Shown one piece after another: positions 1 through 11,514 of a stretch of DNA of 64,000 bases. Numbering within the stretch: position 1 is the stretch's first letter; each line of letters begins with the position of its first letter. The notes under the pieces are model-generated. The model searched no databases. It saw only the letters and a program-made list of their open reading frames with translations, and was not told the DNA's origin. The DNA is taken from NCBI GenBank assembly GCA_014904845.1, contig MU119257.1, positions 150,733 through 214,732 on the forward strand. Reading direction: 5' to 3'. Position numbers and translations under genes: made by a program. The stretch is from Acephala macrosclerotiorum (lineage: Eukaryota > Ascomycota > Leotiomycetes > Helotiales > Mollisiaceae).

Positions 1-2079
1 CCCATCAACAGTGCTTCGATCTTCGTTCCTTTACCCAATATCTCCTTGCCAGCAGGCAAACAGAGCAACGCATTAGCACTCTTCAGGCTGCCTACTCTGG
101 AACTCCTCTGTCCTCCTGTGCTACTGGCGTGGATGAGCCCATCTCTTCCCAACGTGACTATGGCACGATGGTACTCTGCTCTCTGTGGATCAAGTCGGAA
201 TTCATGATCCAGCGTAACCTGTATCTTCGGCAAACCTGCCGGAGAAATGCCAGAAGTATAATGCAGAGATGGCAAGACGAAAAGGTTGAATGTGACTACG
301 CATGAAACTGGATTTCCCGGCAACGAAAAGATGACCTTCTCCACTCTCTCGCCGGCATTGTTCTTCACCGGCACAGTTGCAAACGTAGTCGGCTTGCCGG
401 GCTTCATCGATACTCGTCCGAAATGTATCGTTCCACCTAGTGATCTCTCAATCGTAGGCTTCAGCAGATCCAACTCACCCATAGAAACACCACCTGATGT
501 GATGATGACGTCCACCTTCCGCAGCCCATCTCTTAATGTCTCTTCGAGGTGCCCAGACTTGTCTCTCGCAATGCCGAGATCAATGACTTCGAATCCTGCG
601 CTTCTAGCTGCAGACATGATAGTTGGCCTGTTGGTGTCCCTTACTTCTCCTAGCCGGAGTCCACCTTCTCGGCTATGTTCCACAATCTCGTCTCCTGTGG
701 AAAGAACACCGATGACTGGCTTCTTATAGACCATTACCTCCGCTCTTCCGACTGAGGCCAAGAGACCCAATTCTCCTCCAATGGCAGAGATCTCTTCTCC
801 TTTGCCGAGAATGACTGACCATTTTTGTATATCGCTTCCAACCTCCCGAATGTTTTCTCCAGGCTTGACGCCTTCGGCTAATATTTCGACCTCCTTTTCC
901 TCCTTGCCATCCTCAGTCATTGTCTTCAGAACTGTGTCTTCTACCATGACTACTGATGTAGCACCAGGAGGCAGCGGAGCCCCTGTAGTGATTCTGGTAA
1001 TCTGACCAGGCTTCAGCTCGGGTATCTCGCCAGGTGTAGCATGAGATACCGACGCAACATGAAAGATGCCTTTACTTGACCCGCCATCTGTCGGAGCAAT
1101 TACGGCATAGCCGTCCACGATACTTGCTCTGTATGCAGGTACCGCCTCGGTAGCTGTGACGTCCTCTGCTAGAACACATCTCACTAGGCTGCCATCGACT
1201 TTTGCTTTCACGATCTTGGGAGATGGCGTGTGTTCTTTGATGAGATTGATTGCGTCGCTGACCTCAAGCATAGGGTATGGAGATGAGCGATTCCGTCTCG
1301 TTGGTCCAAGGCTTGGGTCATTTGACTTTGGATTCTCAGCAGGAGCAGTATGTCGAACTGGCATAGCATGTCCATGACTATGACCATGACCATGTGAGTG
1401 AGAATGATCATGGCTATGAGAATGTCCTACTCCGGCACTGATACCTGCATCTTTCTCTAGCTTTTTCACACCACCAGTATGAAGTGATCTTGAGTCTCCT
1501 CCAGCTGCTTGAAGACATGCATGAGGTAAGAGTTTCAGCACAGATTGAAGGTTCTCTTTAGCGCCTTTTGGTGAACCGGGAAGGGTCAAGATGAGAGTTT
1601 TATGTCTCACTCCAGCTACAGGTCGTGACATGAGAGCAACTAAAGGCTGTGAGCTAAAATTCTACCAAATATCATAGAAACTTACACGGAGTTACGGCTA
1701 GAGAAGCAGCAAGCATTCCATGCACCAAACCAGGAGCTTGTTTATGAAGCAAAGGAGTGATAGCCTTTTTATGATCAGCACTCACTCAATCTCAAGAAAT
1801 GCTCAAAGTACAAACCTCAGGCGTACTATCATGAACCGCAAACCCCGTTCCTCCCGTCGTAATAATCACATTTGGGCCTGCCTCTCCATCAGCCCAACCT
1901 GTGATCGCCCTCTGAATATCAACCACCACATCCCCCACAATCTTCGTATTCACTACCTCCCATTTTCCGCCTCCTTCTTGCTCAAACACATTTTTTAAGA
2001 TCCCACCTGAGGAATCAGTAGATGGATCTTTAGAAGCAGTTGTAGAGACGATAAGAATTGTTGCTTTTAGACTTGACAT
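1..2079 (-). CDS. cnxE: Gephyrin-type molybdenum cofactor synthesis protein (MogA-MoeA fusion), 3' end cut by window
   Basis: Catalyses the last two steps of molybdenum cofactor synthesis: adenylylation of molybdopterin (N-terminal Mog/G domain) and molybdate insertion (C-terminal MoeA/E domain), in the cytosol. Nitrate reductase and xanthine dehydrogenase depend on it. Exons: 2079-1816, 1764-1686 and 1639 to the left edge; introns of 51 and 46 nt. The Mog part shows a TTGGTGF-type loop followed by HDSTPEAITPL, then MSRPVAGVR and LPGSPKGAKEN. The MoeA part shows SGGVSMGELD and, at the edge, STGGQRSSR, so only a few C-terminal residues are missing. Domain order (G then E) is that of gephyrin and Aspergillus CnxE, not plant Cnx1. 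The linker holds ten His alternating with G/S/D (1368-1427). The start ATG is the first in the Mog frame that gives a normal N-terminus. It shares a 159-bp promoter with POP5. Confidence 0.93.
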
Positions 2080-2238
2080 GGTTGTTGCTTGAGGTTGAGA
2101 GAGGAAGTTGACCCCACCATTCAGTTGTGATCGTCGAACCAACGTCACAAGCGACGACTCATCGCGTCTCCCCGAACTTTTTTTCTGCAAAGTCGCGTCG
2201 CAACAAGCAACTTCCTACGGGTTGATTTAGCAGCAACC
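2080..2238. promoter_or_regulatory. Short bidirectional promoter between cnxE and POP5
   Basis: Only 159 bp separate the two divergent start codons, so both 5' leaders and both core promoters must lie here. I see no clear TATA box. The call rests on geometry, not on a recognised motif. Confidence 0.5.
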
Positions 2239-2869
2239 ATGGTGCGCCTAAAGAATCGGTACCTGCTGGTCAATATCCTCTATCCAGAACTCGAGAAAAA
2301 CCAATTGAAGAGCGATATTCCCGATGTTGTGGTCTTCCACCAACCGACGACGAACGAGCTTAATTCGCATGCTCTTTTAAGAGGTATCAGGGCAGAAGTC
2401 TCAAGTTTATTTGGTGATTATGGGACGGGTGCTTTATCAGAGAGTCTTAATGGTTAGGAAATCTAAATCAAGAGTTGTGGAATGCGTCTCTGTTTGCTAA
2501 CGATTTTATTCAGTCAAGTACCTATCACCAGCGACCTCGACATTTATCCTCCGAGTTTCTCGCGCACATTATAAGGTCGCATGGGCAGCACTTTCCATGA
2601 TGAATTCTGTGCCTGTAAAGGGCGGAAAGAATTGTGTCTTCAAAGTCGTGCGAGTTAGCGGGACAATCAGAAAGGCCGAAGAGGAGGCAATTCGGCGAGC
2701 ACGAGAAATGATTCTGAAAGCACAGCGAGATTTAGGCGACCAAGGAAAATCCACACTGGACGAGATGTTTGGCGACGGGAGGAAAGATTCTTCACAGGAC
2801 ATTCTCATGGTGGACAGGGCGGACTCGGAGAGCGAAGACGAAGGTGTGGACAGTGACGGTGATGGCTGA
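2239..2869 (+). CDS. POP5: RNase P/RNase MRP protein subunit Pop5
   Basis: Protein subunit of the RNase P and RNase MRP ribonucleoproteins, which mature tRNA 5' ends and pre-rRNA in the nucleus and nucleolus. Two exons: 2239-2452 and 2514-2869, with a 61-nt intron (gttagg donor, gctaac branch, ttcag acceptor); 189 aa. Family features are the N-terminal MVRLKNRYLLV, the central FILRVSRAHYKVAWAALSMM, and GGKNCVFKVVRVSGTIRKAE near the end. The last 35 or so residues are an acidic Ser/Asp/Glu tail. The stop codon is 13 nt from the GPN2 stop codon on the other strand, so the two mRNAs must overlap at their 3' ends. Confidence 0.93.
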
Positions 2870-2882
2870 AAAACCAAGGGTA

Positions 2883-4029
2883 TCATCGATTCTTCCTAAC
2901 AACTTTCACACCACTATCTGGCAGCGTGGATATATCTATATCCTCCATGTCATCGTCCTCAGCAACAGCTTCAGCACGATCCTTCTCCTGATCCCGAATC
3001 TTGGCCTGCTCCTCCCACTCCTGACGCTCTTTCTCGTCATATTCGTCCTTGGCATCGAGCCACCGCTCTTGGACGTCCTTCACGTCCATTGTGGTTACAC
3101 CCTCACGCATAGCTACCTGCCATACGGTATCATTCGCACCTTCTGCACCGCCGAATGCATACCCTCCTGCTCGGTCGATGACTTGCAGAAGATGCATCAT
3201 GCTTTTCTTGTCCTCAACCGCCAAAGTCTCGAAGCTAACTAGACCAAAACTCTCAACCAACTCAACTACCGCCTTATTCAGACCATCGAATTTCGGATTC
3301 TTCATTCGAGACGACTCGTCCGCGAGGTGTGGGAGGAGGTATGATAGATCTTGGACCTCTGTGTAGAAGTCGAGGTTGAATGGTAATTCACCATAGCTTC
3401 TTAGCTTGTCGATTTTCGTCAGGACATTGAGATGTGGAAGGTCCATCTGCAGCATGGCTCGCAGAGAGAGGATAAGGTTGGATATGTAGAGTGAAGGCAT
3501 GGTCAGGCAATACGAATCGGAGAGATGTAGGACTACGAGCTATATGAAGTTAGTATCCAGCTCTTTCTGCAGACAGAATAATTGCGCACTCTGTATCCCA
3601 ATTTCTGTAATCTGAAGAAGATATTCCGTAATGACGAGTGGTGTGTATAAAGCTCGACCTGACCAGGACAGTCAAACAACACATAATCCTCCCCAAGTTC
3701 GCTGAGTCCACTCTCTAACCACTCCATATTATGTTCAAGTTCTTCGAGAGCATATAACACGCCACCATTCGGTCCTAACTCATCATCTTTCATGATATCT
3801 TCTAATTTTATGAGGTCTCGTACGTCTATTGCACATTCGTAGTTTGCATGGTCGTTGGCGGGGTCGAGGTTTACAACGGAGCATTTCCGTCCTATGGCTG
3901 ACATGAACTGTTGCACTGAAGCTTCGTTAGATCTTGATGTAGAGACGGCAGAGATTAGAACGTACTTCCATCACAGTATGTACTCTTGCCAGCGCCTGGG
4001 CTGCCAAGCACAAGCTGTGCGAAAGGCAT
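2883..4029 (-). CDS. GPN2: GPN-loop GTPase 2
   Basis: Member of the GPN-loop GTPases, which assist assembly and nuclear import of RNA polymerases II and III. Exons 4029-3966, 3915-3590 and 3539-2883; both introns are 50 nt; 348 aa. The P-loop GSPGAGKST is split from the rest by intron 1. Exon 2 gives GMQQFMSAIGRK, NLDPAND, the diagnostic GPN triplet (GPNGG) and DCPGQVELYTHH. Exon 3 has the TKIDKL guanine-specificity motif. The choice of GPN2 over GPN1 or GPN3 rests on overall resemblance and length. The C-terminus is a charged helix ending in an acidic stretch. It diverges from BUB3 (347 bp between starts) and converges on POP5. Confidence 0.92.
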
Positions 4030-4376
4030 GGCGGCGGGAGCTGGTTGTGGAGGTAGTAGATGAGGGGCAATATAGAATGCGCCTGGCGTGGAAAATGCTG
4101 TTTCACTGTGGCTTTCGTATCTGAAATAGATGCAGAATAGTGCAAGATATCTGCAAGAATCTAGATCGATGAAACCGTGTCGGGAAATCCAAAGTTACAT
4201 GTGGTATGTTGTGAAAATGTCCCAGAAAGCTCGTGTACTTTGTGAGCTTTTTGAGGTCCCGTCCCTTTTTGGCGATTTTAGGGCGGTCAAGCGGCAGTAT
4301 TATTCTTCAAGATCGATAACACCAAGCTGAACCTTCACGATTTTCCAAGCAAATCCGGGTTCTGAATCACTGAAAT
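4030..4376. promoter_or_regulatory. Divergent promoter region GPN2/BUB3
   Basis: This 347-bp interval lies between two divergent start codons. It contains no ORF that looks coding and no motif I can name with confidence. Confidence 0.4.
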
Positions 4377-5606
4377 ATGGCTCCCGGTATGTCCAAACTC
4401 TCATGCGCTCTGCGACACCCAAAGTCTCTATACTAACACTGCGCAGCTGCAATTCAATTCGAATTGTCGAACCCACCTACGGACGCGGTCTCCTCCCTCA
4501 AATTCGCGCCGAATTCTCCTACAAGATTACTGGTCTCCTCTTGGGATAAACATGTTTACTTGTATGACACACAAGACCAAGAAGCGGGCGGAAAGCTGAT
4601 CGAGAAGTACGAGCACCGAGCACCTGTACTCGATGTATGCTTCGGAGCCGACGACAATGAAGCTTTTAGCGCGGGAATGGACTGGCAAGTGAAGAAGTGC
4701 GTCTCTAAATCCTCTTTATCTAATGCCTAGAGAAATGCTGATAGACTTAATATAGAATCAATCTCGAGACAGGAGAACAGACAGTACTGAGCGCGCATGG
4801 CGCACCAGTGAAGTCTGTAGTATACAGCAAAGAACACTGTATGTTTCCTTCCTCTTATTACAGATACAATAGCTAATAATGCTCCAGCCCTCCTCATCTC
4901 CTCCTCCTGGGACTCAACCCTCCATTTCCACGACCTCTCCAACCCCACCGCCACACACAGCACCATCACCCTCCCCGCAAAACCCCACTCCCTCTCCCTC
5001 ACCTCCTCAAAACTCGTAGTCGCCATGTCCTCCCGCTTAGTGCACATCTATCAACTCTCCTCCACCTCCCTCCTCACGTCCCAAGCCAATGGCTCCGTCA
5101 CCGAACTCCAACCATGGCAACAACGCGAATCATCCTTGAAATTCATGACCAGAGCCGTAGCATGCATGCCAAATGACGACGGCTACGCTACATCCAGTAT
5201 CGAAGGAAGAGTCGCAGTTGAATGGTTCGATCCTAGTCCCGAGTCACAGGCCAGGAAATACGCATTTAAATGCCATCGTCAACCCGACCCTGAGGGAGAA
5301 GGAACCGATATCGTGTATCCCGTCAACGCTTTAGCATTCCACCCAAAATTCGGATCCTTTGCTTCAGGGGGTGGAGATGGCGTTGTTGCATTATGGGATG
5401 CTGTCGCGAAGCGTCGAATCAGACAATATCAGAAATATCCTGCCAGTGTAGCAGCGTTGTGCTTCAGCAGTGATGGGAAATACCTCGCTGTTGGTGTTTG
5501 TCCCGGTTTTGAGAATGGACAGGAGGATTATAGTGGTGAGGGAGCGACGCATGTTTATATCAGGGAATTGAGTGAGACGGAGGCGAAGGGTAAAGGCGCT
5601 AAGTGA
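4377..5606 (+). CDS. BUB3: Spindle assembly checkpoint WD40 protein Bub3
   Basis: WD40 beta-propeller that recruits Bub1 and BubR1/Mad3 to unattached kinetochores and takes part in the mitotic checkpoint complex. Exons 4377-4386, 4447-4696, 4756-4838 and 4888-5606; introns of 60, 59 and 49 nt; 353 aa. The first exon carries only ten coding bases (ATG GCT CCC G), so the true start is easily missed; it is supported by the gtatgt donor and by MAPAAIQFEL joining in frame. WD-like blades include LLVSSWDKHVYLYD, LLISSSWDSTLHFHD and GSFASGGGDGVVALWD. The segment SSIEGRVAVEWFD is the Bub3/Rae1-family signature that binds GLEBS motifs. The C-terminus is Lys/Glu-rich. Confidence 0.95.
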
Positions 5607-6103
5607 GGAGGGAAAAGGGTGTGTGGGAACGTGAGTCTACTCTTTAGCATGGCGTTTTTGGTGGACCCAAAAATCTTGGGACTTCCTGTATATGAAAATG
5701 CTTTTCGAGATTTCGGACATTCTAAATCCAGTTTTCCGTTCATGCACAAGCGCTCCTGTTCATCTACCTGGTGTTTATCAGCTACACCTCAGACAAGGAG
5801 ACATCAAATATACGCGACAGAATTCATGCCATAATTTCTCCAGTGGGCCGTTAGTAGCAGGAACGAATCTCATGAATCTTATACGGCAAACAAAAATTTC
5901 AGGCCAGGTTGTCGTAGCTCTTCATTTGTATCATTGATGTCTGCTATGCTATATAGTAAATTGTTCTGTGAGACAAATTTAGAAATGCTTAGCATATAGC
6001 TATGTCTCTCTTCTTGTTACTTCCAAACCGAATCCTTAGATGGCAGCGATAGCTAAAGCTAATGTACATGTTACCTCCCCTGGTTAGGTAGGTATGATAA
6101 CAT
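5607..6103. other. Convergent intergenic region, no gene seen
   Basis: About 0.5 kb between the stop codons of BUB3 (+) and the large unknown gene (-). It should hold both 3' UTRs. The short ORFs here show no coding character. Confidence 0.6.
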
Positions 6104-9100
6104 CTACGCACGAGCGCCCTCAACACCTCTCGGATTCAAGAACGGTGGGTTATATACAGCGGGCTGCATCCTTCTCCTAGAATCCGCAGGCCTAGTTCCC
6201 ATACTTGAGCTAGCCCTTCTCGTTAGGACATGCAAACTCTGAGAAGAGGTCCCACTTTCTTCACGTAGAGTCGGTAGTCTCTGAGATAGAGTTGATCTGA
6301 CCGGGGAAATTGTCTTTACGAACATTGCGGACGCTGTCAACAAGCGTGCGTCGGTCTGGGCCTGTTCGAAATGCACACGAGCAGGAGTTGATTTGGTTCG
6401 CGAAAAGAGATGCTTGGAATTTGGGTTCTCCAAATTCTGAATCGCTTGGGAAAAGTAGCTCGGCACTTCGTAGATCTGAGATCGAGGCTCTTCTCCCTCG
6501 TTAGAGAGCTGCGTCTCTGGAATCGAAACTGGCAACACAAAGTTTTGTGTATTACCCAGAATTACGGACCCTTGGCTGTTCTGGTCTGTATTCTCGAGAA
6601 TTGGGCTCCGAGGGCGCGAGGGTGCGAGAGGGAGAGGCCTGCTTGCAAGCCGCGAACGCTGCCTAGAGTTGTAATTTTGGCCCGACAATCTGGCTTGAGA
6701 GAGGGGTTGAGTTGGACTGTCGTAGATCTCATCGTCAACCTCTATTTCTAGACTGTTCGAGGCAGGAACTTCAGGTCTCCAAGAGCTGTCGAAGTGAGCG
6801 TCCCATCTCGAAGGAGCGCAAGACTTGTGGTGTTGGGAATTTTGACGTCCACTTGGTTGCGAATGTCGGTTTTTACCAAGAAAATTCTTGTTCTGAAGAA
6901 GTCCCGATAGGTCGGAGCCTCTGTACATCCTTGAACTTTGATCTGGGACCAGTCTAGCCATAAATTTGAGGGATGTATTTTGTGTATCACGCTGCTCGCC
7001 TGAAGTGTCCTTGTCGATGTCATCCTCTCCCAGCAGCTTTGGTTCATCGTCATCTTGGCACATAGCATCGTTGTCTGTCTCAGCTTCTTGTTCAGGGTTT
7101 AAGCTTGGTCCATCGCCTTCAGCTTCTTCTGCACTCTCGGTCTCTTCGTTGACGTCGTCGGAGTCTGGCCTCTGGCCTTCATCTCCGCTGCGACCATCAT
7201 CATCCCTAACCTCGTGTCCATCTTCTCCCTCTTCCTGTGTATCTCCCTCTTCGTACTCACTTTGGCTTTCATCTTCATCGTCACTCAAGTGACGCCTTTT
7301 TACAGACACCATGCTCAACTCGTACATGGCCTCGAAGTCTGCCTTTGCTTGTTTTTTGGTTTTCTTCGTAGTCGATGCAATATTCGACATGGCTTGTGAC
7401 ATCTTAGTGCCATTGGAACTGTTAGACGCTTTCGTAGACTTGGCAGGTTCCTTTATCTCTTTGGCAATGTGTTTGGTCTGCTGTTCCCGCTTCAGAGGCG
7501 ATGTGCTCGGGAGATCCTTGGAGTCCCCCTCATCACTTGAGAGACGTTTTGGCGTCGACGGGTCAGGCGATGCTGGGTCAGCATGATAGTCATTTGATTC
7601 ATCATGAAGCTCTGGCTGCCCATTCTCCTGCATCGGGTCGTGATGCTGGATCGAGGGAGCGACTTCCATCTGATTATCATTTTGAGGTTCGTCATTAGAA
7701 CCTTGGTCGGCGTCTGGCAGCTCGTTAAAGTCCATCCGATGGTCCTGTTGTTCAATTGAAGCAACTTCTACTTGAGGCTGAGATTGTGGCCCATTACCAA
7801 GCTGTGACTGTTGTTTTGCCTGAACCCGACAGAGTCGTTTCTCAGTCGCAGGGTCTTTAGGTCGTGATTGAAGGTCCACAACTGATTGTCGCTTCTTCCT
7901 TTGGCGAGGACGGATATCTGTCTTGGTTGGAGAGGAAGATTTCTCAGGAACAAGTATCAATTGAGGCATCCTAAAAGGCATCTTATGCTGAGCTTCCTTC
8001 CAACGGATCGTGCCCTTCACTGGCATGAGTCGGCCAATTGGTTCCGCTTCCTTTCCCTCAAAACCGTCGGAGTATGACGGCGTTTGGAGAATATAGCACT
8101 GGACTCGTGGAGACATGGGGTCTGGAAAGCGGAACTTGGAGGCATCGATGGGCCTAATGCCCTTACGTGCTCTTGGGATCTTGTATTTGATAGAATTTCC
8201 TACGTTTATATTGAAGTCATTGTTTTCCGAGCGTCCATCAGATATTTGCGAGATGGGATCTTGGGAGAGTTCCAAAGGAGGGCCTATTTTGATCAGCGGA
8301 TGTCTCTCACATATCTGCTTTGGCTTACCGTTATGCTCCTCGAGATTAGGATTGTCAAACCTCTGTGAAACCGTCACAAGTTCATCCACTGGAAGGCAAC
8401 GGGTCTTCTTTTGTTTCTGCGAGTGCTGTGGTTGCTTTGAATTATTTACTACACTATTACCCTGACGCGGTTTGGAAGCCAATTTAGACCTTCTCCAGAT
8501 GGTCAGAGTTTGCAAGGCTTCCGAGCGAGCCGCTTCGACATGCTTTATACAAGTATTACGTCGCCTCTTTTTAGGAGAAGGAGTTCCAAATTCCTCCTCT
8601 TCAGCTTCATCGTCTACCTTGTTGGTCTGGATTTCGTGGTAATCGGGAGACTCGCTCGGTGCCGAAGGTCGGGGTCTTTTGGGACTGCTTGAAGGAGTTG
8701 TGGATGGGCGAGATGGCTCCCTAAGTTGGAGAATCTCAAGTTCTAACTCACTAAGAGATTCGCTGTTCTTTACCATCAGTCAAAGATTGAATTACCGCGG
8801 GAAGTTTGATAGAAGGATTTGCAGTACGAAAACTGGGCAACAGCACCAAGGACTAGGTGCTTACCTCTGTGAACTTGTGTTTGAGCGTGCGTCGTCTGCA
8901 ATCTCGTTTCTAGCTTCTTGTCCGTCTAGTATTCTGTCGTCCTCTTCATCTTCCTCTACTGCCTTATCGTTCCCCCCTTCCAGGACACTCGCGCCGGTAT
9001 CGTCGGAAGTGTCACTCTGCGCCTCATCAGATGCTTGCTTGGCGTGAAGGCTACGTCTGAGGCATTGCTCTAAGGTCTCACTCTCTGGGCTCGTAGGCGC

Positions 9101-9725
9101 CGACTCGTTGGAGGGATCCTGGAAATTGCTGGTCATGGGCTCTTCGATCAATTGATTGCTTTCTGGGGCAGGCAGATTAGCCTTGTAATTTGTGAAGGCA
9201 TGAGACAATCATACCATTGCTCTCGTCTTCCGGAAGTTGGTAGACGTCTCGACGCTCCAGAGCCTGCCGCTTTGCTGCATTCCGGTAAACGCGTAGTGGC
9301 TTCCTTGGGATAGCAGCCTCCTTGATAGGAGTATGCATTACTGAGCTCAATGATTCTCCTTTGCCCATAAGAGTTGGTCCGTCTAGCTGTGGACTGATTT
9401 CGGTTGCTAGATGCTGCGGTTGAGGGATTTCATGTGGCTGAGAAGCAGCAGCAACGCGTCTTAGAGTTGTAATTTGAATCTGGTCGTTGTCCTTCATAAT
9501 TGATTGACGAAGACCAAGCTTGGTAACGGAGCGAGCGAGACATTGTCCATCTGGCAACAAGGATCTCTGTTTGTTACGGTTCGCACGCGCTGCCATATGA
9601 CGGGCAGACATGGGGTTTGCGCTTCTGTTGGCTGCTTCAATTGCACCTTCGTTGTGTCCTGGCGACTTCCTGGATGTGGACCTCTGGGGCCGCGCTGGAC
9701 GAGTCGCTGGCGTGACTGGCAGCAT
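6104..9725 (-). CDS. Large disordered, probably nuclear protein of unknown function
   Basis: I do not recognise this family. Three exons join in frame: 9725-9215, 9162-8865 and 8762-6104 (introns 52 and 102 nt), giving 1155 aa. The ATG at 9725 starts MLPVTPATRPARPQR. Composition is dominated by Ser, Pro, Glu, Asp, Gln and Lys. There are SP/TP sites throughout, a basic cluster PSPKKRRR that could be a nuclear localisation signal, one predicted helix rich in Ala/Arg after it (CIKHVEAARSEALQTLTIWR), and a long acidic tract in the middle third (EDESQSEYEEGDTQEEGEDG). No catalytic motif, transmembrane helix or repeat is evident. The profile suits a scaffold or chromatin-linked protein regulated by phosphorylation, but that is inference. 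Exon 2 could extend or shift if the 102-nt intron is misplaced. Confidence 0.7.
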
Positions 9726-10185
9726 GATTAAAGAAAAACTGAGACTACTTGAAGAATGATCGAACGGACGGGAGTATGGTTCGAAGCGAGCCTGCTGCAC
9801 GAGCGTGCAGCAGGTGCTACGTGTGGGAGAAGGTCAAATTGAAAGTCGCGATGAAAAGAGAAGGAGTGGCTCGCTAAGCAGGTGCCGACTTTCGTCCCTT
9901 CTGAGAAGGAGCAAGAGAGACAACGAATGGAGAACCCTCCGATTACAGCATCTAGTAAATTTTGTGGTTCATCACCATCATTTGAATTAAAAGTTTTATC
10001 GAACATGACCATTCTTAGGCCGATTATTCAAGTACACAAACGATTGTATGTACTCAAATGTGTCGATTCAAGGGTATCCACCAAGACTCGGACACTTAGA
10101 GCGTGATATGTAGTCTGACCTTAATTCAACAACGCCGACCTGCAAAAGGAGGAACTAAAAGAAAATTGTCTAGTGCACTCTCTGA
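9726..10185. other. Intergenic, promoter of the large unknown gene
   Basis: About 0.46 kb upstream of the ATG at 9725 and downstream of the Bqt4-like gene. No ORF with coding character was seen. Confidence 0.5.
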
Positions 10186-11514
10186 TCAAAGCACATTAAA
10201 GGCGTATTGCACGGCAGCCCTAGGATATTATGTCAGCATGAGCATTTAGCAAAAGCGCTCTATACCACTCACCCAATTGCTAGAGTTGCACTGATGCCGA
10301 GCAAAGCTCGAGTCTTGATGCGCTCCTTCCTCAGCTCGGTTGTGGTGGTAGTCTTTGCCTTTTTGGCTGGGGCAGGCTCTGCAGCACCCTCCTCTTTCTC
10401 CTCTTCCGCCTCCTCAATCTCGTCTGCCTTTCGCTTGTTCTTCTTAGACGTGGTTACAACATCACTACTTTGAGCCTTCACGGCTGCCTCAACCATCTCC
10501 TTAGCCTTCTCAATCATGGCAGCCGTATCTTCTGGTAATGGCAGCTCAGGTGATCCAGCAGGCATTTCAACCTCAACATGGGTGTGTGTTGTCTCGACGT
10601 CGCCATTGACCTCGACTTCGGTATCCACATTGACGCGGACAACTGGTTCTTCCTCCGTCTTCACCTCTTCCTTGATGTCACTAGTGGAGGCATCGCTCTC
10701 GGTTGCCGCAGCTTTCAGGCTCTCTTGCAAATTCTTGCTCGCTGTCTTGACTGAGACCGTTGGTTCAACTGACTCCGACTTGACCGATTCCGATTTGGCT
10801 TTTCGTGACCTTGTACCGGCAATCTTCCTTGGCGAGGCAATCTTACTGGGAGATGCAGATCTTCGAGGACGACCGCGGCTTGGTGTGGGTGCTGCCAAAG
10901 TCTCCTGAGGCATGAGGAACTTCGGAGGCGGAGAAATCGTCTTGGGAGTCGCATCCTTGGTCGGATTGATCTCAATCGGAGTATTGTCCAAAAGCGCTTT
11001 GATCCATGGTAATATGCCATACTCCTCGGCGAGCTCTAAAGCATGCTGCGGAGGAATCCAAACATTGCCAGCAGTCTCGTCCGAGCTAGTTGTTTCGAGG
11101 CTCTTGATATATTTACGCTCCTCTTCCTCCTCCGAAGCTTGTGCGGATGGGAAGGTTGCCTTGAACATGCCTGTAGCACTTATGTATCCATCGTGGCTGC
11201 GTCGCATAAGGAAATAGGAAGCAGGCGTTGGCTTGAAGATGCCGGATGCAATATTTTTCGGCAGCGGAGCTCTCAGGTGTGCATAATCAAATGTTCCCAA
11301 GTTCTTCACCTTCGTAGTATTTGAGGCTCCGACTTGTCCTGCCTTCACTGCCAAATCAGTCTGTCCGAGTCGGCGACGGGCGACGAGAGTCTCATCTGTG
11401 AAATGTTAATTGGCGCACGGCTGTCGCAACTGTCGCGTCCTTACATGATGGGAGGTTGCTCTCTTTCGTCATGAGAGGGTTCGACTCCTCAGGAAGGTGT
11501 CGTTCTGGTGCCAT
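10186..11514 (-). CDS. Bqt4-like KilA-N/APSES protein with C-terminal membrane anchor
   Basis: Resembles fission-yeast Bqt4, an inner nuclear membrane protein that tethers telomeres. Exons 11514-11445, 11395-10273 and 10219-10186 (introns 49 and 53 nt); 408 aa. The KilA-N/APSES DNA-binding fold lies at about residues 45-150: [20 protein letters not shown], then [21 protein letters not shown] long Ser/Lys/Glu-rich linker with AT-hook-like RGRPRR follows, then a basic stretch KKNKRKADE. The last exon is only 34 nt and completes a hydrophobic helix, [19 protein letters not shown], so the protein ends in a tail anchor. Reading through the intron would stop the helix early. APSES cell-cycle or developmental transcription factors are the alternative, but they lack a terminal membrane helix. 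Confidence 0.8.

Noticed and set aside
11470..11495. tRNA B-box-like GGTTCGACTCC
   Set aside because: It lies in exon 1 of the Bqt4-like gene and no clover-leaf can be drawn around it.
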